NCBI RefSeq assembly: GCF_017808105.1
Contig: NZ_JADBHF010000013.1
Span: 61,764-125,763 of the forward strand
Length of the DNA stretch: 64,000 nt
Source of the DNA: Brevibacterium renqingii
Lineage (GTDB): Bacteria > Actinomycetota > Actinomycetes > Actinomycetales > Brevibacteriaceae
Direction: 5' to 3'
The notes beneath the pieces are model-generated. The model had not been told where the DNA came from. It saw nothing but the letters and a program-made list of their open reading frames with translations, and did not search any database. The translations under genes and the position numbers were made by a program. Positions 8,134 through 16,746 of the stretch are shown piece by piece (position 1 is the stretch's first letter; each line of letters begins with the position of its first letter).

Positions 8134-9459
8134 ATGACCGAGGCATGGTCCTCTTCGGCCGACGATTCCCATTCCCCATTCGGACTTCCGCGCACGAGCA
8201 GCGAGCTCAGCGACTCCGAGCTCTGTGCCCGCATCCGGCACCACCGGCCCGATTCCTCTGCCGGACGCTCAGCGTTCGGCGAGCTCTATGCCAGGCATCG
8301 GCTGCCCGCACTCCATCTCGCGCTGCGCCTCAACCGCGACCGCAGTCGAGCCGTGGACGCCGTCGCCGAGGCTTTCGCCAAGATCTGGCGCGCGTGGGGA
8401 CAGAACGCGGGCCCCGAGGAGTCATTCAAGCCCTACCTCATGGCCGCTGTGCGCTCCGAGTCGTACCGGCGCACTGCGACGAACCGCGCCACCACGGTCG
8501 TCGAGCCCGAGGTGCTGACGTTCCTCGCCGACAGCGAACCGAGCGACCACGCCGCCGAGGTGGCTGAACGCGATCAGCTCGGCCGAGCGTTCCGAGGACT
8601 CCCCGACACATGGCAGAGCGCGCTCACCCTGATCGACATCGACGGGACACCGACCGCCGATGCGGCCGAGTCCATGGACCTGTCTCCGAACTCGTTCAGC
8701 TCGCTCCTCCGCCGCGCCCGGGAAGGTCTCCGGGCCGCCTACCTGCAGGAGCACGTCGAACCGAGTCCTCCCGAGTGTGCGGAATACTCCGCCGAACTCG
8801 CACGCTTCGTCCGCCAGCAGCTGAGCCCGAAACGCGCCGAGGCGATCGAGGCGCATCTCAGCCACTGCAGTCACTGCCGCCGTCAGTCCTTCAGACTCCG
8901 CAGTCTCAACACGACGTTCCGGGCGTGGATCACGCCTGCCGCTCTCGCCGCCGCGCTCATCGAGATCGGCCATTTCCCCGAAGGGGCATTGCTGCTGTCC
9001 GAAGGAAGCACGATCGGCGTCGCGTCCGCACCGCACTCGAGCTCCGCCGCTCCTGAACCCCACTCGAGCGCACTCGCCGGGGGGTTCGAAGAGCAGCGCA
9101 GGCACAGCGGCTGCGGGAAGCTCCGGCGGCAGCACGGCCGGCATCGCAGCGGGGGCCTCGGCGGTCAAGGTCGCAGTCGCAAGCATCGCCGCGACCGCGG
9201 CGATCGCGGCGATCGCGGCCGGTACTGTCACACTCGTGAATCTTCAGAACGACTCTGCCCCGCAGACCGCCGCTGCGGCGGAGACCTCCTCGGCGCCTGC
9301 CGCCTCGACACCGCCGACACCTCGGCCGACGTCTTCACCGGAAGCGACAGCGTCGGAAGACGGCAGTGGGAAGAGCGCGGGTGCAGAGGAACGCCCGGAG
9401 AAGGCGGGCCCCGAACGCTCCAATCCGCGCGACGAGGCTCGAACGCCGGGCCAACGTGA
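8134..9459 (+). CDS. ECF-type sigma factor with fused zinc-finger anti-sigma-like domain (frame lost near 9080)
   Basis: Residues about 44-112 match sigma region 2 and 150-203 region 4 of an ECF sigma factor. Residues 214-250 form a zinc-binding anti-sigma-like segment ending in HLSHCSHC. After residue 317 the frame turns into Arg/Gly-rich nonsense that stops at 9459. The other frame from about 9085 continues sensibly into a membrane helix and an acidic tail. A single extra base in the G run at 9079-9084 explains this; the repaired protein would have 581 residues. It is divergent from the VWA/SpaA gene and may control it (inference). GTG 8107 is an alternative start; no strong ribosome-binding site decides it. 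Confidence 0.8.
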   Translation: MTEAWSSSADDSHSPFGLPRTSSELSDSELCARIRHHRPDSSAGRSAFGELYARHRLPALHLALRLNRDRSRAVDAVAEAFAKIWRAWGQNAGPEESFKPYLMAAVRSESYRRTATNRATTVVEPEVLTFLADSEPSDHAAEVAERDQLGRAFRGLPDTWQSALTLIDIDGTPTADAAESMDLSPNSFSSLLRRAREGLRAAYLQEHVEPSPPECAEYSAELARFVRQQLSPKRAEAIEAHLSHCSHCRRQSFRLRSLNTTFRAWITPAALAAALIEIGHFPEGALLLSEGSTIGVASAPHSSSAAPEPHSSALAGGFEEQRRHSGCGKLRRQHGRHRSGGLGGQGRSRKHRRDRGDRGDRGRYCHTRESSERLCPADRRCGGDLLGACRLDTADTSADVFTGSDSVGRRQWEERGCRGTPGEGGPRTLQSARRGSNAGPT

Positions 9460-9880
9460 GGAACCGTCGCCGGAGACGGAGGACGCCCATGCGCCCGACG
9501 CTGAAGCGGAGAGCCAGCCGGCTGGCCCGGGTGACCGGGATGAGCCTCGACAGGAGGACAAGGAGAATCAGCCCGCCGAGGCTCCGCCTGAGGAACCGGA
9601 TGAGCCCTCACCTGCGAGGACCACCGAGACTGCCGGGCCCACCCCGGCCGAGGAGCCGACGGCTGAGAGTGATCCCGAACCGGAGCCGACGGACTCTGAC
9701 GAGCACAGTCCCGAGCCGAGCAGCACGCCCTCACCCGAGCCCGAACCGGATTCCGACGCGGAAGCAGAAGGAACCAACGCTTCGGATGCCGATGGTGAAA
9801 ACACTTCGGATGCCGATGGCGAAGACGGGGCCGATGGATTCCATTGCCACGACTTCGGCTGGTGGGAGTACTGCCACTGA
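9236..9880 (+). CDS. Membrane helix and Pro/Glu-rich tail of the split sigma factor
   Basis: This frame carries the natural continuation of the sigma factor. From about 9085 it reads a Ser/Gly/Ala linker, then a hydrophobic helix (VAVASIAATAAIAAIAAG) at about 9165-9230, then some 200 residues rich in Pro, Glu, Asp and Ser, ending in an aromatic/Cys/His segment (FHCHDFGWWEYCH). The helix would place the tail outside the cell, tethering the sigma factor to the membrane. A separate start at GTG 9236 would omit the helix and has no good ribosome-binding site, so this is best read as the 3' part of the gene at 8134. Confidence 0.7.
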   Translation: MNLQNDSAPQTAAAAETSSAPAASTPPTPRPTSSPEATASEDGSGKSAGAEERPEKAGPERSNPRDEARTPGQREEPSPETEDAHAPDAEAESQPAGPGDRDEPRQEDKENQPAEAPPEEPDEPSPARTTETAGPTPAEEPTAESDPEPEPTDSDEHSPEPSSTPSPEPEPDSDAEAEGTNASDADGENTSDADGEDGADGFHCHDFGWWEYCH

Positions 9881-9901
9881 GTCACCCGGAGGACGCTCTG
9901 C

Positions 9902-11317
9902 TCAGCCGATTCGCGATTCGCCGACTGCTTCATGGACCTCTGAGGAAGCATCCGCGGCCACCTCGTCGATTGCATCGATCTCCGAGTTGAGGTCTCGGCC
10001 CCGGGTCTCCGGAGCTGCGAGTGCTCCGACAAGCCCGCAGGCGGCGAACAGGATGAGAACGAGGGCGACGGGCCACCAGGTTCCCGTGATCGCGGCGACG
10101 AGCGAGGCGGCGATGACAGGCGCGAGGCCACCGGAGACCGTCGAACCGATCTCTTTGATCGTCGTCATGAACGTGTAGCGATGCTTCGAGCCGAACAGTT
10201 CGACCAGCCAGCTCGACTCGACGCCGTAGAGGTTCGGTACGGGACCGGCGATGAAGAACGCGAAGACGCCGGCGATGACGATCGGATTGCCCGTCTCGAT
10301 GAGCAGCATCGCCGGGACGGCGAATCCGATCTGGACGAGGGTGATGGTGATGAAGACTGCACGTCGGCCGTACCGATCGGTGAGAGTGCCGACCCAGGGC
10401 ACAGTCGCGAAGCCGATGACAGTGCCGATCATCAGCCCGGTCGTCACCACGGACGAGTCGACGCCGATAGTGGACACGACCCATCCGACCATGAAGCCCT
10501 TGACGAGGTAGACGGACGCGTTCTCGCCCATCCGGATGCCGAGTGCGATGAGGAACGACTTCTTCGACTTTGCCGCCTCGGCCCAGATGCTCGGCTGCTG
10601 CCTCTTCGCCTCCTGCTGCTGCTCCCGACGCTGTTTCGCCTCTTCGAAGACCGGCGACTCTCGAACCCGGGTGCGGATCATCAGGGCGACGAAGGTCGTG
10701 ACGATGCTGAGCAGGAAGGGGATGCGCCAGCCCCAGCTGAGGAATTGCTCATCGGGCATGAGAGTGAGCAGCGACCACAGAGCAGTGGCGAGGAAGACGC
10801 CGCTGTTGGTGCCCATGGCCACGATCGCGCCGAAGAGTCCGCGCTTCTTCACAGGTGAGGACTCGACGAGGAGCACCGAGGCACCTGCGAGCTCCGCACC
10901 GGCGCCGAATCCCTGCACCAGGCGCAGCAGCACGAGGAGGGCAGGTGCCCAGACCCCGATCTGCGCGTACGTCGGCAGCAGACCGATGCCTGTGGTTCCG
11001 ATGCCCATGATCGTGAGCGTGATGATGAGGACGAGGCGACGTCCGTGCTTGTCCCCGACCCTGCCGAAGACATATCCGCCGACGGGTCGGACGAGGAAGC
11101 CCGAACCATAGACGCCGAGGCTGGAGATGAGTGCGACCGCAGGCGTTTCGTTCGGGAAGAACAACGGCCCGAAGACCAGTGCAGTGGCCAGGGTGTAGAG
11201 GGTGAAGTCCATGTACTCCAGGGAGCTGCCCAACCACGATGACCATGCTGCGCGTCGCAGTTCGGTCGGTGTGACGTCGGGATCCTGAGTTCTGGTGGTA
11301 GGTGTCGTCGTTGACAT
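9902..11317 (-). CDS. MFS transporter, metabolite:H+ symporter (MHS) type
   Basis: A 471-residue inner-membrane protein with about 12 hydrophobic segments. It has the MHS features SSLEYMDFTLY near the N-terminus and the loop motif GRVGDKHGRR between helices 2 and 3. The family carries organic acids and zwitterions such as shikimate, proline, betaine and alpha-ketoglutarate. It lies 77 bases downstream of two CoA-transferase subunits on the same strand, so it probably imports the acid, or a precursor of the acid, that they activate. The ATG at 11317 is chosen; the longer frame upstream is Arg/Pro-rich and overlaps non-coding sequence. Substrate unknown. Confidence 0.9.
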   Translation of the reverse strand: MSTTTPTTRTQDPDVTPTELRRAAWSSWLGSSLEYMDFTLYTLATALVFGPLFFPNETPAVALISSLGVYGSGFLVRPVGGYVFGRVGDKHGRRLVLIITLTIMGIGTTGIGLLPTYAQIGVWAPALLVLLRLVQGFGAGAELAGASVLLVESSPVKKRGLFGAIVAMGTNSGVFLATALWSLLTLMPDEQFLSWGWRIPFLLSIVTTFVALMIRTRVRESPVFEEAKQRREQQQEAKRQQPSIWAEAAKSKKSFLIALGIRMGENASVYLVKGFMVGWVVSTIGVDSSVVTTGLMIGTVIGFATVPWVGTLTDRYGRRAVFITITLVQIGFAVPAMLLIETGNPIVIAGVFAFFIAGPVPNLYGVESSWLVELFGSKHRYTFMTTIKEIGSTVSGGLAPVIAASLVAAITGTWWPVALVLILFAACGLVGALAAPETRGRDLNSEIDAIDEVAADASSEVHEAVGESRIG

Positions 11318-11394
11318 CGGCTCTCTCTTCGGAGTGTTCGGTGGGTGGAACGGGCAGCAGTGCCGGAAGCGGCACCGCAACGGATGTATCGGGA

Positions 11395-12225
11395 TCAGCG
11401 CAGGTAGATGCGGCTGGGATCGAGCTCTTCGCGCAGGAGGCGCAGCTCTTCCCTGCTCGGGGGTTCGGTCGTCGTGAGGGCCTCGGAGACCTTGAGATCC
11501 CATCCGGTGCGGGCGACCACCTCGGCGGCATCGACTCCCGGATGGATCGAGGTCAGCGTCAGTTCTTCATCGGGTTCGGATCTGGTCATGACGCCGAGGT
11601 CGGTGATCACGTGAGTCACACCAGCACCTGCCGGTGGCGTCCCCGCCTCGGCGCTCTTCGCCTGGTGCGGACTCGGGGAAGTCACGAAGTCGAGGGTCTC
11701 GACGAAGGTGCGCGGAGTGTGGCGGCGCATAACGAGGAATACTTCGGCGGCGCCGGCCATGACTTCGATGGCACCTCCCGAGCCGGGCAGTCGCGAATCC
11801 GGGTGGTCCCAATCCGAGCCGATGAGGGTGGAGTTGAGGCTGCCGTACCTGTCGACCTGGGCGGCACCGAGGAATCCCACGTCGATGCGCTGTCCCTGGA
11901 GGACGTAGGCGAAGAGGTGGGTCATCGGCATCACCGAGGCGGCCCCGGGGACGAGGATGGAATCGGAGATGCTGCGCGGCAGCGCCGGCGGCCGCGCGCC
12001 GGTCACCCCGGACTCGTAGACGATCTCGATCTCCGGTGCCACAGTGTGCTGGGCAAGTGAGACGGCAAGCGTCGGCAGTCCGTGGCCTGCGAAGACGACA
12101 CGACGGGCAGCCAATGCCCTGGCCGAATGGATGGTCAGCAGCTCGCTGCTCGTCACGGACTCCGGTCCCTCCGCATCGGCGATGGTGACTTCGGCGGTGC
12201 TCTCTGTGCGAGCGGTCGCAGTCAT
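11395..12225 (-). CDS. CoA-transferase family I, beta subunit
   Basis: A 276-residue subunit of a family I CoA-transferase. The catalytic glutamate motif is present as YESGV (E71), and FLGAAQVDRYGSLNS plus the LPGSGGA loop are typical of the glutaconate/IpdB-like branch. Its ATG (12225-12223) overlaps the stop of the alpha subunit gene as ATGA, indicating translational coupling. With the alpha subunit it would move CoA to a carboxylic acid or open an acyl-CoA ring, as IpdAB does in steroid breakdown. Which reaction applies cannot be told. No other steroid genes are in the window. Confidence 0.88.
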   Translation of the reverse strand: MTATARTESTAEVTIADAEGPESVTSSELLTIHSARALAARRVVFAGHGLPTLAVSLAQHTVAPEIEIVYESGVTGARPPALPRSISDSILVPGAASVMPMTHLFAYVLQGQRIDVGFLGAAQVDRYGSLNSTLIGSDWDHPDSRLPGSGGAIEVMAGAAEVFLVMRRHTPRTFVETLDFVTSPSPHQAKSAEAGTPPAGAGVTHVITDLGVMTRSEPDEELTLTSIHPGVDAAEVVARTGWDLKVSEALTTTEPPSREELRLLREELDPSRIYLR

Positions 12226-13139
12226 ACTCGGCCTCCGTAATTCACTGGTGTCGAAAAGGTGTCGCGGATGCTCAGCCGGTCGAAGCGGTCGAGCCCGATC
12301 CGGGAGAGGAACTCTTCGTGGTCGGCGGTGCCGTGGATGTTCTCCTCGAGCCAGGCGCTCACCGCAGAGGCCTCGCGTGCGAGCGTCGACCATGCGCGGG
12401 AGAACTCGTCGTCCCGGTCGTAGTAGCCCTGCACCGCGTGCGGGTGCGAACCGCGCGGAACCGGTACGACGGAGTCGACGATGTGCGCGGGAATGATCGT
12501 GCGATTCGGATCGGAGCGGACGATGTCCTCATCGACGATCTCCTCCACGGTGACGACGAGGCGACGACCGGCGAATGCGGCTTCCGTCTGGATGCCGAGC
12601 ATCCCCCACGCCTGAACATTGCCCTGGCTGTCGGCGCGCTGAGCGTGAACGATCGTGAGGTCGGGGTTGAGCGCGGGAACGACATGGATCGACGGTCCTC
12701 CGTACGGGTCGTCGACCGTTCTGATCCGCGGGTTCTTCTTCGCCAGATCGCTGCCGCGGTAGGAGGCGATCGGCTGGAACGGCAGCTTCGCAGCCCCGGC
12801 CTGATAGCGGGCGACCATGCCGCCATGGCTGTACTCGTCGAACCACAGGGGCTCCGGGTCGCAGTGTTCGACGCGGCGACGGAGTTCGTAGAGGGACCCG
12901 GCGGAGCTGTTGGCCACGAACGATGAGATGAGCCCCTGCAGGCAGCCGGCTCCGAGCAGTTGGTCGACGATGACATCGCAGGACATCCTCGCGAGAGTGA
13001 GACCGGAGAACCGCTGCCGAATGATCTCGTGGGCGGCGGCCACGGGAACGAGGTGGCCGAACCCTTCGAGTGCCACGGTGTCCCCATCGTTCAGATGTGT
13101 GCTGACTGCCTCTGACAGACTCGCTGTCTTATCGACCAT
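12222..13139 (-). CDS. CoA-transferase family I, alpha subunit
   Basis: A 305-residue alpha subunit (glutaconate CoA-transferase A/IpdA-like), opening with the DGDTVALEGFGH glycine-rich segment and containing VPALNPDLTIVHAQRADSQG, a hallmark of the family. The start at 13139 follows GAGGAGG directly upstream. It is the first gene of the CoA-transferase A, CoA-transferase B, MFS transporter unit and is divergent from a LysR regulator at 13308, the usual arrangement for an acid-inducible catabolic operon. The substrate is not identifiable. Confidence 0.88.
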   Translation of the reverse strand: MVDKTASLSEAVSTHLNDGDTVALEGFGHLVPVAAAHEIIRQRFSGLTLARMSCDVIVDQLLGAGCLQGLISSFVANSSAGSLYELRRRVEHCDPEPLWFDEYSHGGMVARYQAGAAKLPFQPIASYRGSDLAKKNPRIRTVDDPYGGPSIHVVPALNPDLTIVHAQRADSQGNVQAWGMLGIQTEAAFAGRRLVVTVEEIVDEDIVRSDPNRTIIPAHIVDSVVPVPRGSHPHAVQGYYDRDDEFSRAWSTLAREASAVSAWLEENIHGTADHEEFLSRIGLDRFDRLSIRDTFSTPVNYGGRV

Positions 13140-13307
13140 GGTCCTCCTCGAACGCCGATCCGCTGTGATCCACCTCATCTTCGCAAGATCATTTATGCTA
13201 GTCCAATACCAAACTATGGAGCGATTGTTCCCGTTTCAGCATGAGAATCCTCATGGCCTCAGCTGACGGAGCGCAGCCGGCCGGACCGAAGGGAGAGGCG
13301 CAGGCAC
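13140..13307. promoter_or_regulatory. Divergent promoter region of the LysR gene and the CoA-transferase operon
   Basis: A 168-base gap between divergent starts. An AT-richer core at about 13180-13225 contains the near-symmetric ataccaaactat. LysR regulators normally bind such divergent regions at T-N11-A elements. The operator is proposed from position and composition only. Confidence 0.45.
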
Positions 13308-14210
13308 ATGAACCTCAAGCAGATCCGGGCATTCCTCGTCATGGCGGAAGAACTCCACTTCGGTCGTGCCGCCGTGCGGCTGCACATGTCCCAACCGCCG
13401 CTGAGCCGACTCATCCGAAGCCTGGAGACCTCACTCGGCACCCAGCTCTTCCAACGCACGACGCGAGCGGTGACCCTCACAGCCGCCGGTGAGGCACTGG
13501 TCGAGCCCGCTCGGGCGATCGTCACGAGCTTCGAACTCGCCGCCTCTGCTGTGAAGTCCGCCGGCCAGGGCGAGATCGGGCATCTGCGATTGGCGTTCAC
13601 GGGCATCGCCACGCATGAGCTCGTCGGCAGCCTCTCGCAGGAGGTGCGACGGACCCACCCCGGTATCCAGCTGTCTCTGCAGAGTGCGTCATTCGCGATG
13701 CCCGTACTCGATCACATCACCGACGGGTCCTTCGACCTCGCATTCGGCCTTTGGCCGTTCGTTCCGCAGTCGATCGCGACGAGCACCATCTCCGAGGAGA
13801 CCCTCGTCGTCGCCTTGCCCCACGAACATGCTCTGGCGGACAGAGAGTCCGTGTCCATGGCGGACCTCGAAGCTGAAGACTTCATCACTCTGCCGCACAA
13901 CCCGGGCTCGCTGACCATCGAGAGACTCCACTCTTTGGCCCATGCCGCGGGATTCAGCCCGAGAGTCGCCCAGACGGCTCCGGACACGTGGACGATCCTC
14001 TCCCTCGTCGGAGCCGAGTTCGGCTGTTCGGTCACCGTGTCATCGGTTCCCCGCAATGTCACCTTCCCCAAGGTCAGATTCGTCCCCCTCGACGATGAAC
14101 AGGGACCCTATCCCCTCCTCATGGCCTGGCGCAGGGACGATGACCGGCCCGCCCTCCACGAGGTTCGGCGTCTGGCAGGAACGCTGTGCGCTCAGGAGCT
14201 GTGTTCGTAG
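13308..14210 (+). CDS. LysR-family transcriptional regulator
   Basis: 300 residues, the normal length. The winged helix-turn-helix covers residues 1-60 (MNLKQIRAFLVMAEELHFGRAA, then SQPPLSRLIRSLE, LGTQLFQRTTRAVTLT), followed by a periplasmic-binding-like effector domain. GGGAGAGG lies upstream of the ATG. Divergent to the CoA-transferase/MFS operon, it very likely controls that operon in response to its substrate or a CoA derivative. Confidence 0.92.
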   Translation: MNLKQIRAFLVMAEELHFGRAAVRLHMSQPPLSRLIRSLETSLGTQLFQRTTRAVTLTAAGEALVEPARAIVTSFELAASAVKSAGQGEIGHLRLAFTGIATHELVGSLSQEVRRTHPGIQLSLQSASFAMPVLDHITDGSFDLAFGLWPFVPQSIATSTISEETLVVALPHEHALADRESVSMADLEAEDFITLPHNPGSLTIERLHSLAHAAGFSPRVAQTAPDTWTILSLVGAEFGCSVTVSSVPRNVTFPKVRFVPLDDEQGPYPLLMAWRRDDDRPALHEVRRLAGTLCAQELCS

Positions 14211-14268
14211 GAGCTGGCCCTCAGGAGCTGCGCCTTTAGGATCAGGCACATCGGCCCCCTGGAACCGC

Positions 14269-16632
14269 TCAGTCCTGCCGGATCCGGTGGGCGTGCGCCA
14301 CGGCCTCGGCGCGGCTGCGCACACCGAGTTTGCGGTAGAGCGCGGACAGGCGGTTCTTCAGCGTCCCGGACACGACTCCGAACTCCCTGGCGATCTGCGC
14401 CACGGACTTCGGGGAGTCGATCGCGAAGAGCAGCGACATCTCGGCCGGGGTGAGGTCGGTCGGGGTGGTCGGCGGTGCCGGAGAGGTCTCCGGAAGTTCG
14501 AGCAGTCGTCTCTGCAGCACCGCCGTCGTCACCCCATCGCCGCTGAAGGACCCGGCCAGCGCGTCCCATCCGGGGTGGTCGGCCGAGGCCGAGATGAGCG
14601 CTTCCCTGGCCGTCTTCGACAGCTGCACGAGGGCGAACGCCGACGAGGAGATCGCACAGTAGTCGAGCACATGGGCGAAGGCCTCGACAGCCTCGTCACC
14701 TCGGCCTTCGTGATGGAGGATGTCGGCACGCAGAGCCATGGCGCAGCTCTTGAGCCTGGGCCCCTGATCTCCATTCAGGATCTGCGCGGTCTCCGACCAC
14801 AGCCGGTCGTGCTGTCCGAAGGCCAGGGCCTGCCGGGCCTTGACGATCGAGTAACCGGGGCTCTGCGGTCCCATGTGATCACCCAGATCCTGCAGGGTCT
14901 TCGCCTCCCCGGCCGCCACGAGAACGAAACCGGCGATGTTGATGAGGGCCGACAGCCGCGAGCTCGGGACACCCGCCATCGGCGTGAACGCGATCCGCGC
15001 GTTCTCCGTCAGCAGCTTCGCCGCGATCGAGGCCCGCCCTCGGCACACATAGTAGAGACTGCGGGCGATGTCGGGAATCGGCCCGAGGAACTGAGCGGGC
15101 CTCGCCGCGTCGAGCTCGGCCAGGAAACGACCGGCGGCTTCGAGGTCGAGCCGGTCGAGACTGCGCATCATCTCGATGCACACTGCCGTGCGCTCTTCCG
15201 GCAGCGCCTCCATTCCGAACCTCCGGGCACTGTCCCGCGCCCGCTCCAGACTGCGATCCATGTCCGATCCGTACCCGTGCCCCATTCCCGCCAGAGCCGT
15301 CTCCACCAGCCCGCCGAGCAGCGGGTGCGGCGAGTTCGGAGCGTAGATCTCGGCGAACTGGACGACCCGCTGAAGCACCCCCACCGCTTCGGGGAAGCGC
15401 CCGGCGATGACCAGGTTCCGCCCGTGCTCGAGGTTGAGCTCGGCCTGCAGCATGAGCGTGGGCCCAGGTGCCCCCGCGCCGAGGCTGCGCAGTCGTGCCC
15501 GCCCGACCTCGATCACGTCCAACGCCGCTTCGTTCTCCCGGTTCAGCCGGTGCGTGCGCGCTTCGAGCATGGTCAGCACGGTCAGCTCGTCAGCGGTCAG
15601 CGCGGGCGCGGATTCGGCGAACAGCCGACCGTGCAGTTCGGGCAGGACGATGCTGTCGAAGTCGGTAGCGGCCAGCAGTTCGGCCGCGTCATCGGTGCCG
15701 AGCCGCGTTCGCGTGGAGTCGATCCGGCGGGCCGCGCTGCGGGCCAAGGTGAGGATCGGATTCGTCGCCAGCACATCCTCGGGGACGCTGAGATAGGCCT
15801 CGATGGAACTGGGCGCATCGATGAAGACGTTGGCCGAACGGCGCGCCCACGCCCGTTCGAGCACACGCCAACCCCTGATCTCGAGGACGAGGTCGAGGAG
15901 TTCGGCGAGCCCGTCCCGACTGTCCGAACGCTGCCGACCCACGGCATCGGAGATGGCCGCCCCGAGGGCCTCGTGCGGGCTCTTCGCGGCCAGGCTCGTG
16001 TCGACGGAGGTGACGCGGCGCATGAGTGCGCGGATGAGGTCCGGAACCGCGAACACCGCATCGGTGTCGGCGGATGCGGTGAGCAGGCCCTCTGCGGTCA
16101 GCAGCGAGGTGAGGTCCTCGGGCGTGGCCGTAGTCGTCACCTCGGCGGCGGTGAACGCGGCATGGACCAGGTCGACCATGCTCGAGGTGATCTGCGGGGT
16201 CCACGCGAACAGAGCGAGCAGGTAGAGAGCCCCGTCCTCGCGCGAGGTGCCGGACACCGTAGGAGTGAGCGCGGGGGCGAGCATCGCCACCGTCCGGTCC
16301 GGATCCGTGTCGGTCACCGGGACACCGGCGTCGACGCGGGCCCGCACAAGCGCGCCGGCGATGCGCGTGCGGCCGCCGCTTGCACGGAACAGCTGGTCGA
16401 GGTCGGCCTCGGCCAGGGATTCGTCGAGGTCGATCGCTGCAGCGAATTCCGCCGCCGAGGCGGCACGAGGTCCGAATTGCGCATCGAATGACGGGGCCTG
16501 AGGAGTCGACTCGTCCGGTTTCTCGGGAAGGTTCGAAGGTCTGGCTTTCACGATTGGGGATCTTCTCTCTCGTCTCGGCGCAGGCCGAGGTGGCAGCCGG
16601 GGAGCTGCGGGGATAGGGGACGTGCGTTTCAC
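14269..16632 (-). CDS. LuxR-family regulator, large helical type without a visible P-loop
   Basis: About 787 residues. The C-terminal 65 residues are a LuxR-type helix-turn-helix (LTPAEMSLLFAIDSPKSVAQIAREFGVV, LSALYRKLGVRSRAEAVA). The long middle part is Ala/Leu/Arg-rich helix, probably TPR-like repeats as in MalT/LAL regulators. The N-terminus has no GxxGxGKT motif, so the usual ATPase is absent or degenerate. The start is uncertain: GTG 16632 opens the frame, while GTG 16551 has a better purine-rich site and drops a Pro/Arg-rich leader. It is divergent from the TM2-Ltp gene and could regulate it (inference). Ligand unknown. Confidence 0.82.
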   Translation of the reverse strand: MKRTSPIPAAPRLPPRPAPRRERRSPIVKARPSNLPEKPDESTPQAPSFDAQFGPRAASAAEFAAAIDLDESLAEADLDQLFRASGGRTRIAGALVRARVDAGVPVTDTDPDRTVAMLAPALTPTVSGTSREDGALYLLALFAWTPQITSSMVDLVHAAFTAAEVTTTATPEDLTSLLTAEGLLTASADTDAVFAVPDLIRALMRRVTSVDTSLAAKSPHEALGAAISDAVGRQRSDSRDGLAELLDLVLEIRGWRVLERAWARRSANVFIDAPSSIEAYLSVPEDVLATNPILTLARSAARRIDSTRTRLGTDDAAELLAATDFDSIVLPELHGRLFAESAPALTADELTVLTMLEARTHRLNRENEAALDVIEVGRARLRSLGAGAPGPTLMLQAELNLEHGRNLVIAGRFPEAVGVLQRVVQFAEIYAPNSPHPLLGGLVETALAGMGHGYGSDMDRSLERARDSARRFGMEALPEERTAVCIEMMRSLDRLDLEAAGRFLAELDAARPAQFLGPIPDIARSLYYVCRGRASIAAKLLTENARIAFTPMAGVPSSRLSALINIAGFVLVAAGEAKTLQDLGDHMGPQSPGYSIVKARQALAFGQHDRLWSETAQILNGDQGPRLKSCAMALRADILHHEGRGDEAVEAFAHVLDYCAISSSAFALVQLSKTAREALISASADHPGWDALAGSFSGDGVTTAVLQRRLLELPETSPAPPTTPTDLTPAEMSLLFAIDSPKSVAQIAREFGVVSGTLKNRLSALYRKLGVRSRAEAVAHAHRIRQD

Positions 16633-16746
16633 AGTATGGCAGAGTTCGATCGTTACACAACCGAGACAACATCTGACGTTTTTAGTTTAACTTTTAACCT
16701 ATCATTGGATGGTGGAACACCCCTCTTCGAGAATCCGGAAGTGATA
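16633..16746. promoter_or_regulatory. Divergent AT-rich promoter region
   Basis: Between the LuxR-type regulator and the TM2-Ltp gene. A short AT-rich run at about 16678-16710 (tttttagtttaacttttaac, then tatcat) stands out in this GC-rich context and probably holds a promoter core. The exact -35 and -10 boxes cannot be fixed. Confidence 0.4.

Noticed and set aside
13942..16491. 849-codon open frame on the plus strand opposite the LuxR-type regulator
   Set aside because: Arg/Gly/Asp/Val-heavy translation without motifs, antisense to a gene with a clear helix-turn-helix, and overlapping the end of the LysR gene. It reflects high GC at the third codon position.
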